Assembly (NCBI GenBank): GCA_000934455.1
Contig: KN883451.1
Span: 42,192 to 62,347, forward strand
Direction: 5' to 3'
Length of the DNA stretch: 20,156 nt
From: Apostichopus parvimensis
Taxonomy: Eukaryota > Echinodermata > Holothuroidea > Aspidochirotida > Stichopodidae
The notes beneath the pieces were generated by a model. The model was not told the origin of the DNA and made no database searches. It saw only the letters and a program-made list of their open reading frames with translations. Position 1 is the stretch's first letter, and the number at the start of each line of letters is the position of its first letter. Both the position numbers and the translations under genes were made by a program. Of this stretch, positions 1-10,207 are shown in pieces.

Positions 1-195
1 TTTATTTTTAACCCAGCTAAACTTGGCCCTAATGTACTTCTCTGCTAGGCTAGGTTTACACTGAAAGACAAAATATGCCCTTTTTCTGTATTTTGACCAA
101 AAATAAATAAAGTCATATGAATGACAGATGTAACACTCACACATGATCTATCCGAGCAGTCTCTATCTTGATCAATTTACGTCAGCATTCAAAAT

Positions 196-534
196 CAGTG
201 GCATCGACAAGAGGTGGCCTAGGTGCCCCCCCCCCCCCCCGATGCGATTTGTAGTGTTAAATAAAATACTCAAACAAAACTTTTTTCTGCCTCAATTAAA
301 ACATAAATATCGGACAGACTAAGCCCGAAAATTCTGGAACATAAAGTTACTTCAAGTTGCAAAATATAGCATCAGATTGCATCTGAGGACCCTTAATTGA
401 TCAAATATTTCTCGAAAGGGAAGGGGACACCCCTTCCATTTAGACACCTCCCTCAGGACGGCATTCACAAGTAAGCATTGCCCCCCAATTAAGTGCTGTA
501 CCCCCCAAGATTGAAATGTCTGACGCCGCCACTG
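196..534. mobile_element. hAT-type MITE with 8-bp target-site duplication
   Basis: The element begins CAGTGGCATCGACAAG and ends ...GACGCCGCCACTG, whose reverse complement is CAGTGGCGGCGTC. The terminal seven bases CAGTGGC are perfectly inverted, with weaker similarity further in. It is flanked on both sides by the identical 8-mer TTCAAAAT (188-195 and 535-542). An 8-bp duplication with CAGTG-type ends is the hallmark of the hAT superfamily. At 339 bp with no transposase it is non-autonomous. It carries a 15-base poly-C tract (226-240) and several C6 runs. A minus-strand ORF at 352-609 crosses its right end and is an artefact. Confidence 0.82.
226..240. repeat. poly-C tract, 15 bases
   Basis: An uninterrupted run of 15 C lies inside the MITE, 30 bases from its left end. 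It is one of at least nine G/C homopolymers of eight or more bases in this otherwise AT-rich window. Confidence 0.97.
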
Positions 535-1079
535 TTCAAAATGACAGTAAAATGAAAGGGATCTGATCCTTACGAACATAGCTGGTCTATTCTGGTATAT
601 TAAGAGCAATTAAAGGACTTGAATTTCAACAGCATTAATCATAACAACGCCATTATTGATTGGTCATATTTCTGTACTAGGTGAGATGCAATCTGCTCTT
701 TTTCCTTATAAGGTAAACATTGTAATTAACGTATTGTTGATTAGTTGACATTTATGTGTTACATTCTGTATAACTATTTTAGAACTGTCGGAATTAATTA
801 ATCTAGTCTCTGGTTTTCAGATTAATTCACCACTCAATTGTCTCTCCAAAGCTGTAATATTCTTATTTAATTCGTCCAGCTAATTAATTCCTAATTATAT
901 ACTACCTACCTAGTCCAGCCAATTACCTGCTTTGTTTTACCTTATGGCCAGTTTATCTACATAATTATCACAGTTACTTCATTAATATTCAATTTCCACC
1001 ATGCTATGATGTCTTCTTTTCCCATTCAGAATTCCTTGACCACCATATACAGTACTTACTGCTTCCATGTGGTACCCTA

Positions 1080-1115
1080 GTCCTCCCCCTCCCATCCCCC
1101 TCCCCTTTCCCATCT
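1080..1115. repeat. pyrimidine-rich stretch
   Basis: A run of CCTCCCCCTCCCATCCCCCT type with almost no purines; low-complexity DNA without other features. Confidence 0.8.
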
Positions 1116-1715
1116 AAGTCAATATTTCTATTCAGTAACTGTCTCATTAATTTACATTCCTTCAGTTACTCACCATTGTCAAGATTTGCCCTTATGAGGT
1201 CACTAAGCCCATACATGGGTTCCATTGGAAGTACTGTGGAAGGGATTTATATAGCCACAGGCCATATCCACTGTCCATTTGGTTTTCCTTGATCTTCCTG
1301 CTGGCTACACAACAGAGATTTATGGACTAAAATGTCAGTGAAGGTTGAGTGAGGCAATATGGTATTATTTAGTGTAGTACTTACATACAGACAATGGAGC
1401 TGTGCAGTGTGTAGCTAACAAACTGTAGAAAGAGTGTTGTAAAAATAACCTCAGGCTGTGTCATCCCTAGGGATATCATTGGCTTGAGTTACATGCTTGT
1501 AGTATGACTAGATAGGCTGTTACTGTGTGCAAATATACTATATATAGGGAAGTTGTAATTCCATCCTACAGAATAGGAATGCTTGTGGAAGGCGGGTTGT
1601 ACCAACCATCAGATACTGCTAAATTGTCATATTTGTTACTACGACAACTTGGAGATCAATTATATCATTTATATATCGTAGCCTTCAAGCATGCTATGTA
1701 CATAACGGTTACAGC

Positions 1716-1785
1716 CCACGAGACCGAAGGTCCGCGAGACCGAAATTAAAAAAGGTCTGCGACACCGAAGGTCTTCGAGGTCCGC
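1716..1785 (+). repeat. left subterminal GAGACCGAAGGTC repeats
   Basis: Three to four imperfect tandem copies of a CGAGACCGAAGGTC-like unit (variants GCGAGACCGAAAT, GCGACACCGAAGGTC, GCGAGACCGAAAC). They are much richer in CpG than the surroundings. They are inverted relative to the right-hand set at 2223-2268. Confidence 0.85.
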
Positions 1786-1965
1786 GAGACCGAAACATCT
1801 ACAAGGCCTATTATAGTGGTAAGACATATATTACTACCGGTAATATTACGTTGATAAAGCGCGTAATTAAAAAGAATTTACAGCCATTCTTTTCATATAT
1901 ATAGTGGATACCAGTGACTTATACGCAAGGGGCTGGGACGGCTTGTAGTGATACTACGCCTCCAC

Positions 1966-2190
1966 CAGTGGCTTAACCAGAGGGGGTTGCAAGGGGCGAA
2001 AGCCCCCGCTCTCATAAGTCTCGCTCCTCCCCAACTCCGCCCCCTGCTGCCCCAAATGAAATATGAGAATACAATATAACTTAATAATTAGATATAGCGA
2101 TACCCTATTTTAAACAATGTTGCTCCCCTTGTCAATCTCTTTGACCCGCTCTGAAGCCCCTCTAATGAAACAGTCTAGTTACGCCTATCG
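1966..2190. mobile_element. possible nested hAT-like MITE remnant
   Basis: Inside the 1707-2277 element a segment starts CAGTGGCTTAACCAGAGGGG, and its other side ends GTCTAGTTACGCCTATCG, whose inverse is CGATAGGCGTAACTAGAC. The core GGCTTAACCAGAG / GGCGTAACTAGAC agrees at 10 of 13 bases, and the CAGTGGC start resembles the MITE at 196. The outer bases on the right are degraded and I found no matching 8-bp duplication, so nesting is an inference. Confidence 0.4.
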
Positions 2191-2222
2191 ATGGACCATG
2201 CATAGACCATATGTTCGCAGAA

Positions 2223-2268
2223 ATTCGGTCTCGCGGACCTTAGGTCTCGCGGACCTTCGGTCTCGTGG
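2223..2268 (-). repeat. right subterminal GAGACCGAAGGTC repeats (inverted)
   Basis: Three copies of the same unit in the opposite orientation, reading TTCGGTCTCGCGGACCTTAG and so on along the plus strand. The outer 26 bases pair perfectly with 1716-1741. Confidence 0.88.
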
Positions 2269-2828
2269 AATTCCCCCGTACATAACACTCTCAGTCATGT
2301 TCGATTATGTTTTATTTTCTGTAAAACTTATCTAGTCTTGATTAGTCGTGATAAGTTGCGTACAAGCTTCGACAGAGACGTATAACATACATATACCTGT
2401 CATGGCATGCAGTCTGTTAGAATATAATTAAACATTGTTATATTAGGAAAGTTCTGAGATAAGTTGTTATTTCATCTTGCCTGCATAGAATGCACTATAA
2501 ATAACTAGAATCTCTTTCAAAGTATTGTCCAGCCTGTGATTTCGCTCTTGAGATTGCGGGATTGCGGTGAGCATCATCACTGTTACTACTCCCCACCCAG
2601 TCTCTCTCGTTGACTTGCCTTATAAGCTTAATCAGGTCAACGGCATGCTAGGCATTTTTATGCACTCGTCATAGGTGAAGACCTTCCTGCCAACGATAAA
2701 GTGGAATGGGCATGTACTAATCGAACTTGATTGTCGAGGCTACACCAAAATATCCATGGGTGGAAATATCTCCAACATGACCCAAAGATGTACTCTCCAA
2801 TGTGTCAAAAAGCTTTTCATGGCTTTGA

Positions 2829-2880
2829 TGTTGAGGAGGGAGGGAGGGGGTTTTGCGGGGGGATTGCAAGGGGAAGGACT
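2829..2880. repeat. G-rich segment resembling the hAT-like interior
   Basis: The stretch GAGGGAGGGAGGGGG... continues to GGGGGGATTGCAAGGGGAAG. The GGGGGATTGCAAGGGG part resembles GGGGGTTGCAAGGGG at 1983-1997 in the nested element. It may be a fragment of the same repeat family; no ends are visible. Confidence 0.4.
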
Positions 2881-4187
2881 CCGCAGATCATGCATTCGGA
2901 CAGCAATTGCTACCTGGCATTAAAGCCCACGTGTATTGTAGTTCACACTTGCTTCATACTTTTTCTCAGTTCTATTCCCGAAAGGATAATCTATAATTCA
3001 TTAATGTGAGCATGGTATACGATGCATGATCAACTTTCACAAATCATTACTGTCCATGGGCCTCATGATCTGCTTATAATGTAGCTTGCCCATCAATGCG
3101 AGGAGGGCTGGCTGTTAGTATTGGTTGACGATGTAGAATGATGGATATATGTACACAGCTGATGCATGTGGTAGTAGGTCTTAGTGCTATATAGATCTCT
3201 ATGGTTATACGTTTGTTTATGCATCTGTTCTAAACCGGACACCAGTGAATGGAGCTATATCACACTGTATTTCTCACTAGGTAATAAGGTACACACACTA
3301 TTACACAACTTAGGTTCATGTTACAGTTTAATACATATGGTAAGGTTGGATTCAGTATTCCATGCTCTGTGTGTGTGACATTCACATACGTTCTCTATAT
3401 GTAATGGTCATGTACCATAGAGAGTCATTTAAACGAAGGGACCCATTTCAACGGAGCAATGACTGAGAAACTTCAGACCACAAAGGCATTCTACTACAAT
3501 GACCAAAAATGATCACTTAGGCCTATAAATTATAAGGTAAAAATATGGACTCAACTTTCTCTTTTTCTCATTGCAAATGCTGCTTTATAAATTAGATATA
3601 AAATTTTGAAATTATGCAGATATGATTAATATCGTCTTCCTAGATTAATAAGTTCCTTATTCTCTTTATATTCTTTCCCTGGTTACATTCTTTTAGTAGT
3701 CTAATTAGTCTTTGTAGTCTAATTAGCAGATTGCAGTATATAGTCACCCACTAGGAACCTGATAGCTATCCGTCATCTCATCACATGAATTCCCCATCAG
3801 CCCACCTAAATTCAACATTTTGATTCCATGTCATTATTCCGATATCATTACAACTAATATCTTTGTTATCATCGAGGAGTGAAGAAACATCTTTAAAAAC
3901 ATTTGTTCCCCATAGTGATCTTTTTATTCCAGATAGTATAACATCACAATTAAAAAGGCCTCAAGAATTTTGTAGCCCCGTTTCATCCATTCCGATGACA
4001 TGAAAGATATAGACCAATCACTGTTTTCAGGGATTTACTAGTGTACAAAGTTGTATGTATGTAGGCTACTGCAATCAGTGTAGACCACACCCACCTCATT
4101 ACTATGCATACTTGGCATTCCTCTGCGTCTGCAATAGGTAGACTGAGATGAAAGGAGAACGCTGTACTAATTCCTGCTTATTAGAGC

Positions 4188-4209
4188 GAGGAGGAGGAGG
4201 ATGATGATA
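4188..4209. repeat. GAGGAG/GATGAT microsatellite
   Basis: Short trinucleotide tract: several GAG/GGA triplets followed by three GAT triplets and then an A8 run. Confidence 0.7.
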
Positions 4210-4390
4210 AAAAAAAACCTTTGCAATATTGGAATCTCCCATGAGATGATCTGTGCCTTTGAAGGTAGAGCTTGTAGGAGGGATACTTAAAAGATAAGCA
4301 CAAGAGTAAGGATGCCATGTTCATTCCGTTCTCACCCCCTTACAGCTGAGATCATGTTTACAGATCTGTTCTGTCATTAAAAATCATTAG

Positions 4391-4970
4391 ACTGGCTTGA
4401 CTTAGCCATGCAGCTCAGTCCATGACTAGACTAGCCATTTACCTGATTCCATATGTCCATCGTTCTGTTGTAAGCTAGGTGATTGGACCAGGGAGCTACC
4501 AGGGACATTGATCCATTACTGGACTTCATGACCATGGAGCTCGATTGCTGACTAGACAAGTTGACCTGATCCCATATTTAGCCATTGTTCTGTTGTAAGC
4601 TAGGTAATTGGGGTAGGGACTCAGAAGCGATACTGGACTTCATGGCCATGGAGCTCAACTCGTAACTAAACAAATTGACCTGATCCCATATGGCCATCAT
4701 TCTGTTGTAAGCTAGGTAATTGGACCAGGGAGCTGCCAGGGACTATGATCCAATACTGGACTTCATGGCCATGGAGCTCGATTCCTGACTAGACAAATTG
4801 ACCTGATCCCATATGGCCATTGTTCTGTTGTAAGCTACGTATGGGAGCTGGAATATGGGAGCTAAGAATCATGATATTGTTCTAGGCCATGCATGGAGCT
4901 TGGTCAAGACTATATAGCAGCTTGAATCAAAATTGTGCTGATCTCATAGTCAAAGTTCTGTTGTAGAACT
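4391..4970. repeat. minisatellite, unit about 112-125 bp, four to five copies
   Basis: The marker TTCTGTTGTAAGCTAGGT recurs near 4462, 4587, 4699 and 4822, giving steps of 125, 112 and 123 bases. Each unit also contains ACTGGACTTCATGGCCATGG, AGCTCGATTCCTGACTAGAC and TTGACCTGATCCCATATGGC. The first copy (from 4391) and the last (after 4838, with a degenerate TTCTGTTGTA near 4956) are diverged, so the centre of the array is younger or better homogenised. There is no ORF across it and no coding function is seen. Confidence 0.88.
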
Positions 4971-5017
4971 GAAACTGGACTGAGAAGTTATGTAGCAATT
5001 GACCATCCCAACCCCCT

Positions 5018-5034
5018 CCCCCCCCCGGCCCCCA
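5018..5034. repeat. C-rich tract
   Basis: Nine C, then GG, then further C. Part of the set of G/C homopolymers in the window. Confidence 0.85.
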
Positions 5035-5220
5035 TTCCTCCTACAAAAAAAGAAAGTGTCACTACTTAGAATCTGAAGCTAAACAATGACCAAAACTATG
5101 AATATTTACAGCAACAGGAAGAAAGATGGAAGGACAAAACATGACCAGGCTACAATTGAAACAAAAATTGTATAAAACTTGCAATTTATCCAATTTTGTG
5201 AAATGTATGGTATATATTCA

Positions 5221-5242
5221 CATCATCATCATCGTCATCATC
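5221..5242. repeat. (CAT)n microsatellite
   Basis: Seven CAT-type triplets with one CGT interruption. It is followed at about 5255-5335 by AT-only low-complexity sequence with repeated TTTGAAATTTTA motifs. Confidence 0.85.
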
Positions 5243-5908
5243 AAATAGTTATTTTATTTGAAATTTTAAAAAAAAATGGAAATTTAAAAATTTTGAAATT
5301 TTATTTGAAATAAATTATTTGGCATTTGCTCAGAATTTTAGCAAACCTTTGAGGAGTGTGAATTGAGAGTTGATCATAGTATCTAGGACATCCTCCCCAC
5401 TAAGTCGACTATTAAAGTGAATGAGTGTGTAATTAATGATTCCAACTGGTTCTCAGTATTTCTTTAGTACTATGTCCAGTATTCATCAAATCAGCCACAA
5501 AGTGGTGTTTTATGTCAGTAGTTTTGACTTTTAATTACTACATCACTTGATCTGAAACTTTACTATATGTAGCCAGAGCAAAGGAAGTTACATTGTTATA
5601 GGACTTACAAAATATTACATCATGATGGAAAAGATTTGATCAGAAATCATTTCCAAAAAAACTGCCTCAAAATACATAACCCACCAATAAACTGTTTAGG
5701 TGTGTATCTATAGCTACCTGCACATATTTTTTTCTCCTACAATGGCAATCTCACATGCATAAACTTTTCTCTTCCAGATAGTGTGGTATATATACTATAC
5801 TATAGCAATACTACAACATACATCAATTTCTCAATTATGGGAACAAGACTCACTCAGACAAGGGAGCATTTTGGGTCACACATTGAGGAGATTGGCTTGT
5901 AACAGACA

Positions 5909-5921
5909 CCCCCCCCCCCCC
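5909..5921. repeat. poly-C tract, 13 bases
   Basis: An uninterrupted run of 13 C. Short ORFs on both strands run through it (5781-5966 plus, 5850-6140 minus); neither is credible as a gene. Confidence 0.95.
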
Positions 5922-6390
5922 AATGTGTATGTTACAAGTGTAAATACAGGCAGGAAGTTGCAGTGACCTTTGACCCTCAGATTGAACTGAGTGAATGAGA
6001 GTTGTGGGAAAAGTAGGGCTATAAAATAGAGGAAATTTAACCTGAAGAGGAAAAGATGAAAGGGATTTGAAAGTACAATGACAGTCAGTTATATACATAT
6101 TATTGACTGCTCTATGATGCAGGCAGAGTACGTCTGTCATAATGGATGACTAATATGTTAGACAAATTAATTTATATGTATTCAGCAGAAATATTAGATT
6201 GACATTGCTATGCAATGGATCAATGTTAAAGATATACCTATTCCATTGATTCACAAGTTGGTATAGTTTTACAAGAATTTAAAACGCAGCAAACAGGAAG
6301 TTATCTCAGTGTTATTTGATCTCTCCCCAATCCTGGAATGGAAACAATATCTGAATTGGCTGTACCTCCAGTCCAATTGTCACAGAGGTG

Positions 6391-6480
6391 TTTTCCCCCC
6401 CATCCTCATCCCTTAATTCCATTTCACCTCCCACTTCCCTCCCTCCCCCCTTCCCTCCCTCCCCAGCTCCTCTCCCCTAC
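6391..6480. repeat. C/T-rich polypyrimidine stretch
   Basis: About 90 bases that are almost entirely pyrimidine, with CCCTCCCT repeats. It produces a proline- and serine-rich open frame (part of 6338-6649) that is compositional only. Confidence 0.85.
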
Positions 6481-7519
6481 CAACTCATTTCTGATTATAT
6501 ATTACTCTGCATTAAACTTCTATCTTTTCCTGAAAGATTCCTGTGAGAATTGTGGACAAATTTGTCCTTGTATTTTTTTTTTTTGTTGGGCTCTTGTTGA
6601 AATTCTATCGCTCTTATTTGCTTGGAATGATAATTCTTTTGATTTTTAAATTAATTAGTTACCCTTGGATTTCCAGATCTGTCTATAATCATCCCTTATA
6701 CTGTATGACTGGTAATGAAGGTTCATATATCTCATGTCGTTAAGTAAAACCATATTTGCTAGCGAAGAAGACAAATTTATTACAGTTTGAGCATAAAGTA
6801 TGGCAATTGACCATCAAACACATACAATATTATTTTATGCATTCCTGAAATGAACAATCATAAACATGAAATATGTAAGTGACTGCACAAAACGACTTCA
6901 AAATCATGGTTGCCTTGCTGCCTCAAACCTATCCATTTTTTTATGTATTTTTTTCTTGTTCAGGATATTTGTAGTGGGAGCTGGTAACTTGACTCAAAAG
7001 AAAGCAAATACTGATTTTATATGGAAATCAAAAAACAGAAGTCTCTGGCAACTTGCGTAATATGCCTGAAGGGCCTTGGGGGTGAACTAAAGGGGTTTAT
7101 TAATATATTTGACGTGTACAATTATTCAAAAGCAACACAATTAGGAGACCCCATATTTTAAAATTTTCATCATTTCAAATGGTAGTAATATAACAAACGG
7201 AATATTATCACATAGAGGATAAAATATGTCATGTGTTTCAAAGACAATTTGCAAACGAAGGTACCAATTAAATTTACGTCATAAAAATGCTTGCTCGACC
7301 CACTTGAAACTGATTTGAAGGAGCAAAAAAATTGGAGTGTGTATGCACACACTGTTCCCCGAATAGTAATGTCCATTATTGACGATTCTTACCGTGTCCT
7401 TACCTCTGCAGACGAACAAATTTTATTCCCCTCTTTCAGGAAACTATCCACATCTCAGTTGCTAAAGACATTTTCCATTTTCTGTAATCTACACAAGCCT
7501 TCCTAGTTCCTTTTATTTT

Positions 7520-8030
7520 TACACCGCTCGTGTAAATTAATCTTACGAGATTTCGGCTATTCGGTCATGCTCACACTTTTAGATCTGCAACCACCTTGCG
7601 CATGTGACTTTGGGAAAGAGACCATCCCGAGAAGTCTCGACAGACAGAGATAGTTAATTTGTCTCCATGTTTAACACACATTTACTAACGGCTTCTCTGA
7701 CGTTACCTCGTACGCATGTACTCACCCAGCTCGCTGGGTCTGCCCTGCCTCGGCTTAATTTAGCTTGTTCGTCTGCTAAAAATAGGCAAACTGTACCGGA
7801 GGGGATGCTGCCTGGGATTTTTATTATAAATAGCTTCAAACCAGCAGCCAAAAGTGTAAGCGTTATCATCAATATATACGAGAGACACACACACATACGA
7901 GAGCAAAGCAAATCTGCTATCGAATGAAATACTTGTACTGTTGTGCATGTGCAGCGGATCTTAGCCAACTGTTAATTGGCAGTCGGCTTAGATGTATACG
8001 TCGAAGTTAGAACCATGCCAGTATGGGCGC
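7520..8030. promoter_or_regulatory. CpG-dense patch, possible regulatory region
   Basis: I count about 26 CpG in this half kilobase, against a handful per half kilobase in most neighbouring intron sequence. It includes TTACCTCGTACGCATG and CAGCTCGCTGGGTC. It lies about 1 kb upstream of the first visible mib1 exon. Overlapping ORFs occur on both strands (7667-7927 plus, 7654-7968 minus), without recognisable homology. It could be an internal promoter, an enhancer, an unrecognised exon or an old repeat. I cannot tell which; the only direct observation is the CpG density. Confidence 0.3.
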
Positions 8031-8395
8031 TGCTCTTATTGGCTCAGAATATTACATGAAATAGGATGTTGGATATAATAATAAAAAAAAGTAGAAAAGA
8101 AGGAAGGAATTTGGGCTTGGTTTTGATTGATAGGGAGGAAGAGTTGTCACCTGGAGGAAATTATTCATATTCCTCGGGAATTAAAAATTGGTAGCATCAT
8201 GCTTGCTTTTGCAGTGAAATCATATCGCAGGGCATTGATTGAGCCGTGGAAGTCTCGTAGAAGAGCTCAGATGCACTTTAAGAATGAAAGCCAATAGACT
8301 TTCATCTAGACTGTATGGATCTGCTCCTGTTAGGGGTAAAATAGCAAGAGTTGTCCTTTAGTGGATGCAATTTACAAGATCCTGTTAAAGTGATA

Positions 8396-8470
8396 TATTG
8401 TCCACTTCTTGTTGTCGACCATATATTGATGTCAACCACTTATTGTCGACCACTTATTGATGTCGACCAT
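8396..8470. repeat. short tandem repeat, TTGTCGACCA unit
   Basis: The phrase GTCGACCA(T/C)(A/T)TATTGATGTC(A/G)ACCA occurs twice in succession with flanking partial copies (TTGTCCACTTCTTGTTGTCGACC). The unit is about 32-38 bases. GTCGAC is itself palindromic. Confidence 0.7.
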
Positions 8471-8513
8471 AGTGCAATATACGTGTTTGTATGGTTATGC
8501 TCTCGATGAGGGT

Positions 8514-8523
8514 GGGGGGGGGG
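8514..8523. repeat. poly-G tract, 10 bases
   Basis: Ten uninterrupted G on the sense strand of mib1. Confidence 0.95.
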
Positions 8524-8958
8524 AGGACACCATTTATAGAAACAAAACGAAAAACTCTGCTAGAAGTTGTTATATTTTTCTATGCATAATGCTCCTGTTG
8601 GCAGAAGACCAAAATCATTCTGTTAGAGAATGTAACTAATTTACAAAGATGACCTAAATTATGGTTTTGGACGGAATTTTAGGGCTGATATGTCATAGTT
8701 TAACAAGAACAAAACACAGGATTCTTTGAGTACAGCTGGTTAAATGTTTCCATAGCCCTTCCTGATTTTAACAATATTTACTGTTGTCTACCCAGGCCCA
8801 AATATAACTTTAACTCATTGCGTGATCAATTCCAATAACTTCAACCGACTGTTATCATGTGAGTGATATCATGAATGTTATTGCATTAATGTTGTGCTTG
8901 CACCTGTTATAAATTGGAAAATGTATCATTGACATCTGGTATTTATTTGTCATTTCAG

Positions 8959-9091
8959 TGCGATGCGAATATTACTTACGAGACTGCCCCGTCCGTGGAT
9001 CGTGGATGAACAGAAGGATGATGGTTATACTGCCCTCCATCTAGCTGCTCTCAACAACCATGTAGAGGTTGCGGAGTTGTTAGTTCAACAG
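8959..9091 (+). CDS. mib1: mib1 exon A: ankyrin repeat
   Basis: The acceptor is the pyrimidine-rich ...TTTGTCATTTCAG ending at 8958; the donor GTATAC starts at 9092. The first base completes a codon begun in the previous, unseen exon; then come Ala and [16 protein letters not shown], followed by [18 protein letters not shown] and AELLVQQ, ending in phase 0. The [19 protein letters not shown] core is a canonical ankyrin helix pair, and corresponds to about the seventh ankyrin repeat of vertebrate Mib1 (around residues 620-660 of about 1006, from memory). The Met at 8963 is internal and not a start, because the homology continues upstream of it in the family. The ORF continues past the donor into serine/proline-rich intron sequence that has no family match. 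Confidence 0.95.
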
Positions 9092-10078
9092 GTATACCGA
9101 CTAAAGATTCCTCCCTCCCCATCCAACTTCTCCTCACTCCCTACCTCTCACTCCAACACCTTCTCCCTTATCTCCTTCTTTAACCCCTAACCCACCACCT
9201 TCCCACCAATATCCCTCCATCAATCAGCTTTAAAGAATATGTCACAATTTGGTGGTTTCATGTTTTTCTGATAAAGGAAAAGATATTAAAGTTACGTGAG
9301 AGCGTAATTAAGTTGACACTTGCAGCTCCAAAAAGTTGAACCGTGAAAGATGAAAATTTGACAATATACTCTCGTTTAGGTTTGCTACTAAGCTAAAAAT
9401 TCTGCCTTGAGTTAGCTTACCAGTTTGGAGTAGCCAAATGGTTTTGACCACATCCGTTAGTTAGAATCGAGGGTATCCAAACATGTGTGAATACCACATG
9501 GCTTGGTGGAACTAGGCAAGATTACAAACCCGACTCAACTAAAAATACAGTTTAGTTTGCAGTTAGTCATTCACAAGGATTTAAAAGCCAACAGCTCATT
9601 TGCAAACCCTATCAGTATGATGATTGTGGAAGAACACTGGCTTGTAGCAAGCCTTCTCGTTTCTTAAGGGGGGGGGGGGGGGGTTCATATGAGAGCTATA
9701 TGGCAGGCGTGTTATGGTCACACTCATTCCTGTGACCGCCGCAACTTAATGTTGTCATCTCTTGGACCTCAGCACCTGACCACTCTCTCCAATACTGAGG
9801 GAGGTGAAGGCATTCCATTCATGATCGTACTACAGCTACTGTATAGCTATGGTGACTGAAGTTGTTTCGAAACCATTGAAAGTAAAGAACCAAAACCCAG
9901 AACACTGCAGATTATTTCCTGTGGAATACAAAGTCTAGAGTATTTAGTGGCTTCAGAATATCAGTATCAGACACCAATCTCTCTTCTGCTTTAAAGTTTA
10001 ACATTTTTATATCACCATCTGTTTTCATATCTGCTACAATATCTAGTGCATCTTTCAATTTTTCTTGTATTTTAACAG
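9092..10078 (+). other. mib1 intron between exons A and B
   Basis: The 987-bp intron runs GTATAC...TTTTAACAG. It starts with a C/T-rich, low-complexity stretch (about 9108-9220) and contains a 16-base poly-G run at 9668-9683. Otherwise it is unremarkable AT-rich sequence with no other supported feature. Confidence 0.9.
9668..9683. repeat. poly-G tract, 16 bases
   Basis: Sixteen uninterrupted G on the sense strand within an intron. A run this long can form a G-quadruplex in RNA in principle, and it is prone to length change. Confidence 0.95.
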
Positions 10079-10165
10079 GGCCATGCTGATCTGGACGTGC
10101 AGAACATGAACCAACAGACCGCACTCCATCTCTCTGTTGAGAGGCAACATACACAGATTGTCAGG
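10079..10165 (+). CDS. mib1: mib1 exon B: ankyrin repeat
   Basis: This 87-bp exon of 29 codons is phase 0 at both ends. The acceptor is TTTCTTGTATTTTAACAG ending at 10078, and the donor GTAAGT at 10166 is a perfect consensus. It encodes [20 protein letters not shown] and then ERQHTQIVR. The ankyrin signature [15 protein letters not shown] is continued by [10 protein letters not shown] at the start of the next exon, so the repeat is split between two exons. It corresponds to about the eighth Mib1 ankyrin repeat. A minus-strand ORF overlaps it at 9912-10154 but shows no family resemblance. Confidence 0.95.
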
Positions 10166-10207
10166 GTAAGTGGTTAAGCACCTGCAGATTCTTGATGCTC
10201 TTTAATT

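Larger units (their letters stand above)
1707..2277. mobile_element. non-autonomous element with subterminal inverted repeats and 9-bp duplication
   Basis: A 26-bp sequence at 1716-1741 (beginning CCACGAGACCGAAGGTCCGC) is perfectly inverted at 2243-2268. Further copies of the GGTCCGCGAGACC core follow inside both ends (about 1768-1785 on the left and 2229-2242 on the right). Exactly nine bases outside each 26-mer, the direct repeat GTACATAAC occurs at 1698-1706 and 2278-2286. The symmetric spacing supports it as a true target duplication. A 9-bp duplication with long, repeat-rich ends would fit a Mutator-like (MULE) or foldback MITE, though the outermost nine bases (GGTTACAGC and GGGGGAATT) match poorly. 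No transposase is present. Confidence 0.75.
1..8958 (+). other. probable large mib1 intron (or 5' flank), no supported exon
   Basis: The exon at 8959 begins inside a codon and inside the ankyrin domain, so earlier mib1 exons must lie upstream. None was recognised in these nine kilobases, so most or all of this should be one intron of at least 8.9 kb. ORFs here are short (at most 104 codons) and do not match the MIB/HERC2, ZZ or ankyrin segments. Apart from the elements listed separately, 543-1697, 2290-4390, 5350-5900, 5930-6390, 6490-7500 and 8040-8390 are plain AT-rich sequence in which I see nothing further. A divergent exon could still be hidden here. Confidence 0.7.

Noticed and set aside
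352-609. 85-codon minus-strand ORF
   Set aside because: It crosses the right end of the hAT MITE at 534; the part reading WRRQTFQSWG is simply translated MITE terminus.
3184-3378. Possible upstream mib1 exon
   Set aside because: I looked for ankyrin, ZZ or MIB-type sequence in this and other short frames left of 8959 and found no match.
6338-6649. 103-codon ORF with a proline-rich N-terminal half and hydrophobic end
   Set aside because: The first half is the polypyrimidine tract, the second T-rich intron; nothing supports a gene.
7654-7968. Opposed ORFs of 104 and 86 codons in the CpG-dense patch
   Set aside because: No family match in either direction, and overlapping frames on both strands argue for compositional openness. 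Kept only as a CpG observation.
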